A DNA stretch of 64,000 bases, from the NCBI GenBank assembly GCA_013399875.1, contig VXAZ01004553.1, forward strand, positions 372,001 to 436,000, in the 5' to 3' direction. This document shows positions 37,432-49,400 of the stretch, one piece after another; within the stretch, counting starts at the first letter, position 1, and every line of letters begins with the position of its first letter. The notes beneath the pieces are model-generated. The model did not search any database. It was not told the DNA's origin and worked only from the letters and a program-made list of their open reading frames with translations. The translations under genes and the position numbers were made by a program. This DNA comes from Gymnorhina tibicen (lineage: Eukaryota; Chordata; Aves; Passeriformes; Artamidae).

Positions 37432-37469
<38 letters not shown>
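37432..37469 (+). repeat. T38 homopolymer next to the gap
   Basis: Thirty-eight consecutive T residues are followed directly by CpG-rich sequence. A perfect run this long at the edge of an assembly gap may be a sequencing or gap-filling artefact rather than genomic sequence. Confidence 0.9.
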
Positions 37470-37472
<3 letters not shown>

Positions 37473-37939
37473 GCGGGGAAGCAGGAAAGCCGGGAGCAGC
37501 CCCGGGCTGGGCGCAGAGCTCTCAGCGCTCAGGAGCCATCCCCGGGCGGCCCGGCCTGGCGCGGAGCTCCGCTCGCCGCGCTGCCCCCAGTTTTGCCTCC
37601 CTCCCCTCTTTTATTTTCCTCTAAAAGATGAAAGAAGGAATGTCCTTTTTCGCTGCTTCTTCTCCTTCTCCAGAGCTGCTGCTGCCGCCGCTGCTGGTTA
37701 ATTGCACATTCAAGTGGAAAATTTTCGGGAGTCAGCAGAAACATTGTATCCAAAAAAGACAAAGTCGCAGTTACAGCAACACCGAGGAGATTGTCCCTGG
37801 AAAACTTCCTTTCGGTAGGAACCGCAGGGTTTTTTTTTCTTTTCTCGGCGAGGTTTTGAAGAGCTCCATCGCACAGCTGTCCCCGGCGCTGGTGCGGAGG
37901 GCCGGTGGCAGCCTTTGTTCGCAGAGGAGCGCTTTCAAA

Positions 37940-37953
37940 GGAAGTGCACTTCC
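37940..37953. promoter_or_regulatory. Perfect 14-base palindrome with two ETS sites
   Basis: GGAAGTGCACTTCC is its own reverse complement and contains two GGAAGT ETS cores facing each other. ETS1 and relatives bind palindromic GGAA pairs cooperatively in some promoters; the spacing here is 6 bases between cores. It sits at the downstream edge of the CpG island, a plausible position for promoter-proximal control. Confidence 0.4.
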
Positions 37954-37959
37954 AAGGGG

Positions 37960-40560
37960 GAGGGAAAAGTTATACAGTGCGGCTTTTGTACCCAAATTAA
38001 AACAAAGCGGCCCCCTCCACACAACCAAACAAAAACAGCGAGGCGAAATAAAGCGAGAGGAGGGGGGAAATAATTTCTGTTTTCACCAAGGAAAAAAGTT
38101 TGCGCTCCCTACCTCTGTTGAACACGGTCCTAGTCGTGATTTTTCTCCTCTTGAAATCTGTTTTAAGTTGAATGGTGTTACCAGTATAAAAATATTTATG
38201 AAACAATGAAATACCAGCCACCCACGTTTCTCAGGAGAGTTGTTAACTTATTAGAAACAAGTGCCTGCCTTTGATATGAAGAAATGAAAAGTGACCTCCA
38301 GAAGTGCTGGAAAGTTAGGGAGCAGTTCTGCCCTGCGCTCTCTGAATGTAAATGGCTCCCAGTATTTTTTAACTGTTCCTTGTTGAACACCATCTAGGCA
38401 AGAAAGGCCAAGAAACATCGGATTGTACTGGTGTTTTCTGACTTGAAATAGCATTTATAAGAAATGTAAGCTGAAATGGCAGAGCCTCAGGGAGAAAAAG
38501 TACATATGCAGCTGTATTCCTGTGTTAGCAGGAGCATATTTGCTTTCTCTTCATGCTGATAAAGTTTAGAAATGCAATATTGGCAGTTAGCGGTTTTACA
38601 GAGCTGTCTGACCTGGGTAATGGCAAAGCTGGGAGCTGTATGGATAACATGCTGCTCTCCCTAGCTGCATGCTCAGTTATTATGCAGCACATCTAATATG
38701 GAAATCTCTGTGGGAATGCCTCTAACAGGAAAATTCATGTAAATAACTAAGTGCTACCTGCAATTGAATATGAAAACAAAAATGATTATAATTATATTAA
38801 TTTAAAATTATGTGAGGTTCTTCTTACAACCCTAGATTGGGAATGTGTGTCTGTAATGTATGATGTATTCTATCTCTATAAATAGTTGGGGAATACCATT
38901 ACAGAATATTATATTGTACTGATGGTAAGATGGTGCTATTAAAAATGACACAGACCTGCATATTAAATTACTTCTGGGGCTGGGAGGGAAGCTTGCGTGT
39001 TTGTTTGTATGTGAATATATATATTTTATACACACACATACACACACACATGCATCCTTTATCTGGGAACAGAAATACGGGAATTAATACAGTGCGTGTT
39101 CTTGAAACACAAGATTGAAGATTTTATATTTGGGTCACGTTCTGAAGTTGCAAGTTTTTAAAATCAACTTTTTGAAATTATTTTCACTAAGGGTAACGAA
39201 GAGGTGCATTTATTTTTTCGCCTTTGTGGTAAAACATGTCTTTTCGCACTGCACTGGTGTTTAATTAAGCCATAAGGCATTTTCTATACCAGTAAGGGAT
39301 AATTCTGCATTTTGGTTGCTCCAGGCTTTTATCAGCTGACCAAGCAGAAATTTTGGATGCAAAGGATTTCTTTCAATTTTTCTTCTTAGCAAACCTTTGG
39401 AAAGTACTTTATTGCTGAACACGTTTGGTGTATTTTGAGCATCGATTCTGCGTGCGCCACTTTGGTGAAGTAAATATTATTGGCCTTTTCAGCCAGGAGA
39501 GTGTAACAACAGCTCTTGAGATTCAAATTATGGTTTTATATTCTCCAGTTTCTTAGTTGGTGCTGAGTGGGGTGTACGCAAGCAGCGAAGCAGAGGAAAA
39601 ATGTTGATTTGACAGGAGTCTTAGTAAAGACAGAGTGTGCTTAAAGGAGTTTTAATTAAACAGCTAGAAAAGAACAGCAGAAACTTAATTACGAAGCGGA
39701 CCCGGCCGTGAGTGTCCAGCTGAGCAGTGATAGCGTGTTGTGATGTGTGGAGATGTGTGAGCATGTGTGTAGCGTGTTTGGTGTCATTTGGAACCAGTGT
39801 TTTTTCTGTTGTTGTTGCTGCTGGACGCTGTAGCGGTTTTGGATATCGTTAAAGTGGTTTCCAGGCTTTGTTTGTCCATGCCTGAAAAAGTTAAGTTCAG
39901 TTGAGTCACATGCAGAGGGAAAAAATATTTCTTCCTTCTTTCTGTTTAAGCTGCCTTTGTGATAATGTTGTAAGCAAACTTTCAAGGTAAGGTAAGGCAA
40001 TACAGGAATAAAAACTTCTGGAGCTATAGAGAAATACCGGTGTCTTTCACTTCAAAAAAAGGGAAAGGTAAAAATATGCAGCTGTGTTTTATGATACAGC
40101 TGTCAGTTTTCAATCTGTAAAGTAGGATGGTTACACTGTTGGAAGAATTTCACCAGAAGCAATCTGATTTTATTAGAAGGTGCCCAAGACTGTTCCCAAA
40201 ACATGGAGATATACTGTACAGTTCTGAATGTGTTTGGGAGAAGGTTACCTTCAAACCTGTTATGAACACATGGTTTCTTACTGGCTATACACCATATAAA
40301 TGTATATACATGTCACTCATTCTATCTGGTATTTCTTCATGTCACTAATATTAATCCTGTACCCCTCCAGAGGTGGTTTAAAAGCTGTCTTTCTGTAGGG
40401 ATTCCATTTATTTAAGAAGAAAATATTTGCTGGATCCAGTCCTTACTCAGGTTAAAGTGACCAGGATGACTCATAGGAATAAACATTTGCTGGATCAAAT
40501 ACTAAGATAGTTACAGCATATGCTTTATGTACATGGTTAGTGTGATATTTGATGTCTAAA
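37960..40560. other. Non-coding stretch downstream of the CpG island
   Basis: No exon is recognised. The segment at 39180-39560 contains many AT-core motifs and looks like conserved non-coding DNA, but this cannot be tested here. An AT/CA microsatellite lies at 39015-39053. The 12-mer ATTTGCTGGATC occurs twice within 60 bases near 40427 and 40487. Confidence 0.45.
39015..39053. repeat. (AT)n-(CA)n microsatellite
   Basis: An ATATATATA tract runs into a TACACACACATACACACACACA tract. It is an ordinary interrupted dinucleotide repeat with Z-DNA potential in the CA part. Confidence 0.85.
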
Positions 40561-40570
40561 GAAGGACATC

Positions 40571-40618
40571 TTTGATTTAAAAGAATATTGATTTGATTTA
40601 AAAGAATATCGATTTGAT
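40571..40618. repeat. Tandem repeat, 21-base unit, 2.3 copies
   Basis: Unit one at 40571-40591 and unit two at 40592-40612 differ by one base (ATATTGA versus ATATCGA). A third partial unit TTTGAT follows. The high identity suggests a recent local duplication. Confidence 0.85.
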
Positions 40619-40739
40619 ACACATGCTTTTTCAAATTTCTGCACGGGGCTTATGTTCTGCTTAACTTGTAATCTGCCTAAGACTTGAAGGCAAATTTCTA
40701 TTAACAGCTGATCATTCATTCCATTCGGTCTCTTATTCA

Positions 40740-41250
40740 TAGCATGTGCAAATATGAGGTGAGGGCTGACTTTTTGGAAATCTGGTCTAAATTCAGGTTA
40801 ATTCCGTCAACTTCATACAGCCTGTTGCTGGATTACATTGGCTGTAATGAGGGTGCAAATTGGCCCTTTAAAAATGATTTTGAAGTCCCCAGTTCGTCGG
40901 GGGGCCTACTTTTTCAGGAGAGAAATAGTTCTTATTTCTGGGATTTGAGGTTTAATTACTGTTGTGTCGCCGTGTTGCACTTTGCCATTAGCGCTTGCCA
41001 CGAGCAGGGATGTTTTATATTCCTAAACTGCGGTCCTTTACTATTAAAAAAATTATTTGAATCTCAACAAAATTTTAGAACTTTCAGGAGGTAAATCATC
41101 TCCCTGAAAGCAAGGGCTGTTAGAGGGTTTGTGGCAGTTCGTGCAAGTACTGTATAATTTAAATTGCATCCTGTGATATATGAACAGATTAATGGCATTA
41201 TTTATTGTGAAGCCAACTGACTCTAAGCTATGCTGAAGACACAGTTTTAG
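40740..41250. promoter_or_regulatory. Candidate conserved non-coding element with NFI palindrome
   Basis: The segment has unusual complexity for its surroundings: isolated CpGs preserved at GTTCGTCGG, GTCGCCGTG and TAGCGC within AT-rich DNA. An inverted repeat ATTACA-TTGGC-TGTAAT at 40832-40848 is followed by a second TTGGC at about 40861 (NFI half-sites). A 116-codon plus-strand frame runs through it without a recognisable domain. Enhancer identity is inferred. Confidence 0.3.
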
Positions 41251-41259
41251 GCGAAAAAT

Positions 41260-43550
41260 CTCTGCAATAAATTCCCACTTTATGACCATATCTTGCTCTC
41301 TGTTCTTGGACAAAACTCCTTTTGACTTTTGCAAGTGGAACAAGGATGGAATAATATTTCCTGGAATAATTTTGTGTTTGGTTTTAATGATTGCTCACAT
41401 CCAAAATAGAAGAGAGTGAGAAGTTGCAGACTTAAGTCCTTTGAGGCAGAAACTTCAAATCTTGTCCTCAGATCCGTCACATAAAATTCAGCTAAGTGTT
41501 TTCTGACTTAATACAACAAACCTCTCATTTTTGTATGAAATCCTGATCGCGCTGCAATCACTGTGAGTTTTATCTTGTTATTGGTAAAGCCAAAATTTCT
41601 GTCTGTGTTGATGCAGATTCAGCAACTTTTATACTGGGTCAGGTTATTAATGTTCCTCCAGAAATAAATTAATTTCAAAATACAGGGATTGAAGTCAAAA
41701 TCCAGCTCCTAACAACTAATTGGAGACATTCTACCCAGGAAGTCTCAAAGACTAACCCATCACGTGCTACGTGCCCTCATTTGTTCGATGAATCTTTGTA
41801 CATACGTCCAGAACGCGATGGAAATCCGCGGAGGGTGTGAAGGGTTTGCAGACACTTGCCTGGCTGGCGCAGGGCTGTGACCCCATTTCCTGGTCCCTCC
41901 AGCCCGTGCCTGGTTTGTCAGGGGCAGCCTGTTTTAGTTTGGCTCCTGTCCAGTCGAAGGTATCACCTACAACTTTTTGTTCTTTGTCTTCTCCTCACTG
42001 TTTACTGGAACAGCGTGATTATTCCCCCTGCATCCTGCCGGACCTTTGTGACGGCCTTCCTGGGTTTCCAGCTCTCGTTAGGTTTTTCCCTAAGCTTTCA
42101 GGTCGGGGTCAGTCTGTGTGGCAGCGGGAGCACACGAGCACAGAACCGGAGTTTATTTGCTAGCCGGTCAGGAGGTAGAATGTGAAATCTCCATGTGCGG
42201 GGAGGGGGAAGGGAAGGAAAGTTTAGGATTATGTGTAAAACTATTAAAATGCTATTGACTGGGAATCTAAAACAATGACGAGTGCTGTTGTTTTTACAGA
42301 TACATGAACTGAAAACTGCTGCTAATGATGGGAAATGTTAATTATGTGAGAACATATTGAACTTATATTCTCTGGCATGAACTTTTTTAAATGCATCAAC
42401 TGTGCTGCCTTTTATGCGCACAGCTTTCTAATTATCATAATTCAGTACAGCTCTGGCTTTTGGAAAGAGTTCAAGTGCAATCTCAACTTAACATGAAAGG
42501 AGTTGTTTTTTTTTTTTTTAACTGAGAATGTTCAAGAACAATTTGAAAAGATAATCTAAAAATGCTACATACTTAGCTGGGCATAAGTCAGAAAATAAAT
42601 ATGTTCCCATAACTGCCTATCAAAGCAGAACAGATTATTAGAACAGAAAGTTATCTATTTTTCTCATTATGTCTTTCACACTCCCACAGAACACAGCTAA
42701 AAGCACATTTTCATAATTGAATACCATAGACAGATCTACTATATATTGATTGACAGTAGTTTTTATTTTGTCAATTTTTGAACTGATTGAGTAGATCACT
42801 GTGTTGTTATGAAAAGACTTTTTTTCTCCTCAAATAGTAAGACTTTTTTTTTTTATAATAAAGCAGGAAGACAACTTTTGTGATACTTTTGGTATTAACT
42901 GAACATGTTTCTGTAACATATTCAAGTCCCATTGCAAATGGTCCTTACTGGTCAGTTTTCCTTGTCTTTGTGGAGCTTGAGGGGATTGTAAATATCGGGT
43001 CTTTCTAAAGCACTCAGAAGTGGTTTGGGTTTTATTTTTTGTTGGTAGTTTTGTTTTGGTTGTGTTGTTTTGGTTTTTTTTTTTTCCTAAGAGAGAAAAG
43101 TAAATTTCGTGTAACTTGCACTTGAATTGTCCTTTCAAAGATTTTTTTTTTTTTGTATGTGATCAAATTGCTGGTTTCCACATCACACACTCCCCCCATT
43201 TTTTGTCTTTTCCGTTACTACAGTACATGCTACATTTCTGAAATGCAAAGAAAGCCCCAGTGAAACAAAATGACTTCATTTGAGCTGGCACTTAAGAGTA
43301 GAATTCACTTCCATAGTGCTGAAATAAAAGAAGCCAAGTGTTTCAAATAGCCACTCCCCTAGGCCAGAGTGTTTTTAGAAAAGCTCATTGTCTAGATTTG
43401 AGCTGTAGCAGTATGCCTGCCTCTGTTAAATCTCCTGATCCAGACAGCTCGATTTCTAAAGTCGACATCTGGTTTACTCTTTGTTCACCTGTTTAAAAAA
43501 AAAATGCAAATAGGCGAGTGTGCCATTGCCCTAGAGCTCTGCAAAAAAAA
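41260..43550. other. Non-coding stretch
   Basis: No gene is recognised. Several T runs (about 42510, 42846, 43071 and 43141) are embedded in AT-rich DNA. A GC-richer patch at 41.82-42.18 kb gives chance open frames of about 108 codons in two overlapping frames. Confidence 0.5.
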
Positions 43551-43561
43551 TAAAAATGCTG

Positions 43562-43576
43562 TTGACAGTTTGTCAA
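43562..43576. promoter_or_regulatory. TALE-type palindrome TTGACA-GTT-TGTCAA
   Basis: Two TGACA cores face outward around a 3-base spacer with perfect 6-base arms. TGACA is the half-site of MEIS, PREP and TGIF homeodomain proteins. Function is inferred; it lies about 100 bases from the GATA cluster. Confidence 0.3.
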
Positions 43577-43667
43577 ATAGTGCTTCCAGTCTAAGACTGC
43601 AGTAGCCTATTGTTATGCCAGCAACAGGCAACAGAAGTTGTGGCACCATATGGCCAGTATATGCTTC

Positions 43668-43697
43668 AGATAAGCTATCTGTTAACTTAGCTTATCA
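43668..43697. promoter_or_regulatory. Cluster of three GATA motifs in a palindrome
   Basis: AGATAAG (43668-43674), CTATCT (43675-43680, minus-strand AGATAG) and CTTATCA (43691-43697, minus-strand TGATAAG) all fit WGATAR. The outer two lie in perfect 9-base inverted arms, GATAAGCTA at 43669-43677 and TAGCTTATC at 43688-43696, around a 10-base spacer. Paired GATA sites of this kind are common in GATA-factor enhancers. Function is inferred. Confidence 0.4.
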
Positions 43698-43709
43698 GTG
43701 GTGTTTTGA

Positions 43710-46400
43710 TATGCTTCGTGTTTGAATCGCCAACCAGTATGGCCTTGGGTATTTTTGGTGCCAAATTATTCCTTAACATTATAGACATCACAATTATTCC
43801 CTTGGTGGAATCTCTCACCATTCATTCACCTCATGGCGCTGTGAACAGTGGTGCTTATTTTTGGAATTAGCTGGCATGGTTTGTTTGGTTTTTTTTTTTT
43901 TTTTAACGTGGTTGTCTTTCTGTCGGGAGATTATAATTCAGGAATGACATTTTGGTTTTGAGGGGAGAAAATGTCAGGCCAGACTTTGGAAGGAAAGGTA
44001 AATTCATAGAGGTTTAGGGGATTAAAGCTTTTGTTATGTGTATCTCAATTTAAAAAAATATTGTGACCTGGGACAATAATTAGTGGGAGAAAAGGAAACT
44101 TTATTCACACTTAATCTATCACCACTATGAGTGCATACTTTTTTTTTGTGCTAAAGCTGGTTTACAGTTTAAAATAAAAAGGCAAAACTCTGTAGACAGT
44201 TTCATTTTCCACATCCCTGGTTTTACCTTCATTCTTTCAGAAAAATCAACCTTTAAAAACAGTCATGTCCCTATATCTGCTGTCAGCTGATCTTTGAAGA
44301 TTTTTTTTTTTTTTCTGCTTTTTCCATGATCAACTGAAAGCCTTGGAGAAGATTCAATGGAAGCTCCTTCATCTTCCCCCTGCCTCTGCCTTTCTTTGGG
44401 AGTAATTATTATGTCGCAGGAGAAGTCCCCAGCCATAAATACAGCATTCCATTCAGTGCCTCCGTGGTGTCCTTAGGGCTGGATCTGCGTTGCTCTCTGA
44501 CCTTGCAGCACATTCCTCTGTCCCCTGCCCTACAGGCTCGGTCTCGCTGTTCCTTGCAGGGCACCACAGCTGTCCCTGGTTGCCAGGACCCTCCTTTCCC
44601 TTGGGAAGACACATACTTGCTCTTGGGCAGCACTTGGTTAAGCTCTCCTGTCTTTGGATCGCTGTGATTTTTTTTGTTTCCCTCCTTTTGCAGTCCATCT
44701 TGCCAGGTCCTCCTTATCCCATCTCCTGTGCTGCTGCTCACGGACGTGGGGTCCCTGTGGGGTCCCTTTGCCCATCATGGTTTCTGCTGCTTCCAGTCCT
44801 TCCTTGGCCTGGGTACTGAAAACAAAGGGCCACTTGTGCTTGTCGTGCCTTTCATGTCCAGATCCTTAGTGACCAAGAGAAGGACTAGATTCTCCCTCAA
44901 AGAAATTTACAATCATCTTCTGAATCTGTGTGCTGACACCACTTTTTTTTTAGAAATGAAAAGAGGTCAGAGAGACGTAAATTTTTCTCCTGTCCATTTG
45001 GAACAGAGAAATATGGACAGTCTGAACAGTGGCCATTCTTTACCACTTCACTGAAGTCCACCCAGATGAACTGCCTGGAAAAAGGCAGGAGCTGACACAG
45101 CACCCAGGGCCAACTGGCTGGGCAGTGAAGTGATGCTCCCACCTTGCTGCTCTGCCTGAGCTAACATTGGCACTTGCAGAAAATGAGAAAGGCTTCCTGC
45201 CCTTGCCTTGGCATCTGAGGCTGCTAAAGGGCTTTTGGTTTCTCTGCAGGGACATGGAATGTGAGTGTCTGTCCACTTAGAGCTGGTCTGGGGGTCGCCC
45301 CAAATTTTAAATGTGTTTTAAGTTCAGATTTAGAGTTCAGGTTCATGGTGTGACTCATGCAGTGTGGTGACAGCAGCGTTTTTTGGCCTCTGGCTTATTG
45401 CAGATTAGACCTGTGATCTCTCATTCTGGTGTGATTAGGGGCAAGGTAAGCAAAGACCCTGGGAAAGGAAGGGCATTGAGACTTCCAACTCTCTAAGGCA
45501 TGTGTGCATCTTCCCTGTGAGTTATTTCTAAGTGCTTAACTGTGAGAGGCAATTTTCAGTTCACTAATGCATCCAGTTACCACCCATAACGAGTATGGCT
45601 GTCTTTGGGTTGATTTGGGCTCCATTAAAACATAAGAAATCTATGTTTGTTTAGTACTATAAGATGCATCTTCCATATGGTTGTGGGGGTTATTTTGGTT
45701 AGACTTCAGTGAGCCTGTGAAGTTTGACTTTATTTGGTCTCTCCTTGACTTGGCTTTACCGGTGTTCCATTGGTTTCAGCCACTGCTTTGTGATAGGAAA
45801 TCCACAGCTCCAAATGATGTGCATTTTGCTCATTAAATTGACCGTTACTTATGCACAGTAATTTCTTGCTCTGCTTCTTGGCATATTTACTATATGCTTA
45901 CTGAGCAGCTGTAGATAAGCAGTTGAAGGGGCACACTTGAAAGACAGTTTTAAATATGCAGCTTCCTATACGGATTCACTTTAGCCTCTAGCATTAGCAA
46001 TAGTTTTTGCTGGTAAAACAGTGACCCATAAATAACTTTATCGTCCAAAATCTCTAAAAACAATACGAAGAAGTCCAAAGGGTAGTAGAATTATTGTAGT
46101 TCTTGGTTGCTTGGAAAATTAACTAATATTCAGGCTCCTGGGATTTTGGAAACAAATTAAAGAACCCTTTTTTAGGTAGCAGGCTGCTTTTAATGGTTCT
46201 TCTGTGTTAAGGAGAGTACAGTATTGTAGGTTATTTATTTCTGGGCATGCAGTACAGGGTGAAGAGCCTGCAATTCAGCTCGCAATGCCTCTGTGCCCTG
46301 AGGTAAACTCTATTTCACAAAGGGAATTTTGATTATGGTCTACTGCTCTGTAGCATAGTGGAGGCTTCAAGAGGCAAGTGGTAAATGCTACCAAAGAAAA
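43710..46400. other. Non-coding stretch with a short tandem repeat
   Basis: No gene is recognised. GC-richer sequence at 44.4-45.2 kb gives overlapping chance frames on both strands without domains. An 11-base unit GTGGGGTCCCT is tandemly duplicated at 44746-44767. Confidence 0.5.
44746..44767. repeat. Tandem duplication of GTGGGGTCCCT
   Basis: Two perfect, adjacent 11-base copies are present. The unit also contains the near-palindrome GGGGTCCC. Confidence 0.9.
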
Positions 46401-46416
46401 GCTGGATTGGAGCCAC

Positions 46417-46424
46417 TGACGTCA
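46417..46424. promoter_or_regulatory. Full palindromic CRE (TGACGTCA)
   Basis: This is the second perfect CREB/ATF consensus of the window. It lies in a segment (46.38-46.52 kb) with motif-dense, CNE-like sequence. Function is inferred. Confidence 0.35.
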
Positions 46425-46429
46425 TCTAA

Positions 46430-49400
46430 GTAAATCTGCTGTAGGACTATAGCCATAAAATGACTGCCAGCCACGGAGCGCACTTTGGCCTTTTCTTGTC
46501 AAGTGTTTTAACTGCTGGTTTTTTCTTTGCTTTTCTTTTTTCTTCTCCTCCAAGCAAGATGCATTTTGTTTTCTTTTTTTTTTTTTTTTCCCTTGTGCTA
46601 GTTGTGCACGGGGTGAAATATAGAAATGCTAACGTCCCCCTCCGTCCCCACCAGGCTGCACTGAGGGTGTGAGTGGCTGCAGCTTGCAGTTCAAAAATTA
46701 AAAAGTAAACCAGTACTTTTCCATACATGAGCCTGGCAGAATTCAGCTTCCATCACCAGCTATTTTTTAGGTGCAAGAGCTTGGCAGTTCAAGTTACAGC
46801 ATACTGATGAGATTTGTGTTGTGGGCAAAAAGCATTTTGATGCTCTGGAAGGCGTGCTTCCCTCTGGAAGAACTAAATGCATAAAGATGGCTGGGCTTGA
46901 ATTCTGAATTAGCACAAAATGCAGGTGTGTGTGTGTGTGTGTGAGCACTTAAAATCAGTGTTAGTCATTGCTTTACGATTGACTGCGGCAGTTTCAGTCA
47001 CTCCTGAAACAAAACTTTCCTGTTGTTCCAAACACCCCAGTGTTTGTTACCAGCCAGTCCCTGAGGACACTTTCTGTGCACAGCTACAGAAACCAGGTGC
47101 ATTAACAGTGGTAGCTCCAGCAGTCATTGATTAGGGTGTGGCAGTCATACCTGTACCTAAGGGTAAATCTAAAAATGCATTGATATCCCAGCTGCTCTCC
47201 ACTTGAATTTCAGCTCCATCAGGACTGCAATGAAAGTACTTGAGTTTTTGACAGTGGATTTTTAATTCAATGTCAACATTTTCTTGAAATGAATTTCCAG
47301 GACATTTAACACACAATTTTTTTTTTTTTTAAACAGAGCTCACTGTAGAACACATTTATAATTGTTAGCCCATGCGTCCCATGACAATATTTGTTTGCTT
47401 GATTTATGTATTTCTTTTTTTTACTTTAAAATAAAAATTCAGCATCACTGTTTTTGAAGTTTGAGTCTTATGATCAGAAATATATTAAAACCAGTATCTT
47501 ATCCATGAATCATTAGATGAGTCAGTTCCTGAAACCACTACAAGCCTCACAGTTCTTGGCTTGGGCTGAAAGCAGGAAATCCAGGCTTCAATAACTTCCT
47601 TTCCCAGTACTGGCTATAGCAGCGTTCGTGGTTAGTATATGCTGCTTTTGTAAGCAATAGGAAGATGTATGTCTGAGGAACAAAGGCACTCCAGTCAATT
47701 TGCTGAAACTGTTTATAATTTGTGGTCTTGATTTGAATGTCAGGATGCATTGGCGTATACTACGTTCTGTGCTGCAGTACATTTTCCAGCAGTGATATTC
47801 AGCATGTGAAATAAAGGGAACACGTTATGGCACAATTCTTGGACAAAACCCATCTAATCAGTTTTCCAGAAAACAGGAAGATATTTTAGTGAAGTCATCC
47901 AACTCCTGAAGACTAATGGGAGTGAGAACTGAACACATAGGAGTAAATTTAAAATGTTTATTTAGCAGTTACTTTGTTTTATGCTTGTGCAACAAACTAT
48001 TTTTATTCTGTTTCAGCGCTCCAAAAGGGCTTGAAAAAAACCCAACCCAAACTTGGAACTTACAAAATAAAAACACATGATTTGTTTTTCAGTCTCCTTT
48101 TTTTTTTTGCAGTGAAAACTGTTTGCCTCCTCATAATCAAGGACACATTGATTGTCTCTATGTCCGTGGAGTACTGTTGGCTGCAAAATCTGTCCTTTAA
48201 ACTTGGAGTGCCTGTATGCTCTGACATCTGTGCAAGGGGATGCACTATTTACCTTTTTGAGCCAATGGGGCCAGATTCAGGCTTGGTACAATGTTGATCT
48301 TGATGTGTTTATACCTGGAAAATGTTCAGCCCTTTATGCTTTTCTTAAATATTATGAAAGATAGTTTGGTATCTTGTACTTATTATTTGGTTAATTTAAC
48401 TCTAATTAATTAGCAGCACATAAAAGCCAAACCCACCTTCTTTAATTATTCTTTTTATTCTTCCCTCCAAAACATCATTTGTTTTTAACAAACTAGGAAG
48501 AACAAGAGTATTGAGAGATAAATTAGTAGATATTGTGTTAAAAAAAAAGCAAGTCTAATTTTGACAGGGTTAGTTAAACTGTGTATGCAGTATTGATTAA
48601 AAACAACTACAGGGCTCTTCATTTAAACAGGCAGAATGGTTACTGCACATTAGGCAGCACCTTCTTTTGTATCAGAGAACATGTGAAATTGCTTTAATAA
48701 AGCAAGCTAAAAGTTGGATCCTCTCTTAGCTGGTGCCATTCGGTGCTGGTGAATTGACCTCAGTGTGATGGTGGGTGCTCAGAGAGTTCTGGAGCCAAAG
48801 GGCTGGCACAGCTGATCCCATGCTGCTGTCCATGCTGGAGTCAGGTGTTTGTCCAGCAGGACAGAGGAGGATTGGACTGGGGCAGAAAGGAGGGAACACA
48901 GACCACCTTGAAGGCAGCTGGGTGCTGGCATCTCTTTTCATGGGGAGACTGATATCCATAACAGAGACTTTTGCCACCTCCGTGCCCAGGGGAAAGACCC
49001 GGAGAGGGTCAATGCCTTGCTCAGGCAATGGCATTGGAGCCTTGGAGGGACTGTTTGTGAGGTTGCCCTCGGGGGAGAGGCAGAGGCTGTCCCCTCCCGA
49101 TTGCCAGGTTTGTGTCAGCACGGTTTCACGGCACTTTTCCTACAGCTCACGCCAGCTGCTCTTTTCCCCCCCAGCAGGGCTGGAAGCATCTCTCCAGGGA
49201 CACGCCACTACATGGGTTTTATCAGAATGCTGCTGTGCTGAGCTGGGTTGCTGGGACTTCTGGCGTGACAGTGAGCATCCAAGCAAGCTGCTTGGCTGAA
49301 TCTGAGGGATCAGGATTTCTCTTAAAATATTTAAAGGGATGCTAGTGGGCCATAAAGGTGCAGAGAAGCATTTAAGGAAATCAAAACCAGTGCAACTGCT

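Larger units (their letters stand above)
36650..37950. promoter_or_regulatory. Main CpG island, probable promoter and 5' non-coding exon
   Basis: Sequence on both sides of the assembly gap is very GC- and CpG-rich (36700-36895 and 37470-37600). It has runs such as GCGGCCGCCCC and a CTGCTGCTGCCGCCGCTGCTGG stretch near 37676-37697. This is the strongest promoter-like segment of the window. There is no TATA box in the visible part, as usual for CpG-island promoters. The gene is not identifiable: no conserved coding sequence was recognised on either strand, and the donor-like TTCG|GTAGGA at 37815 is weak. A plus-strand ATG frame at 37628-38209 is described among the findings. Confidence 0.65.

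Noticed and set aside
36325..37701. 458-codon plus-strand open frame across the CpG island
   Set aside because: Most of it is the N gap read as unknown residues. The real parts on either side are GC-driven and contain a poly-Phe stretch encoded by the T run.
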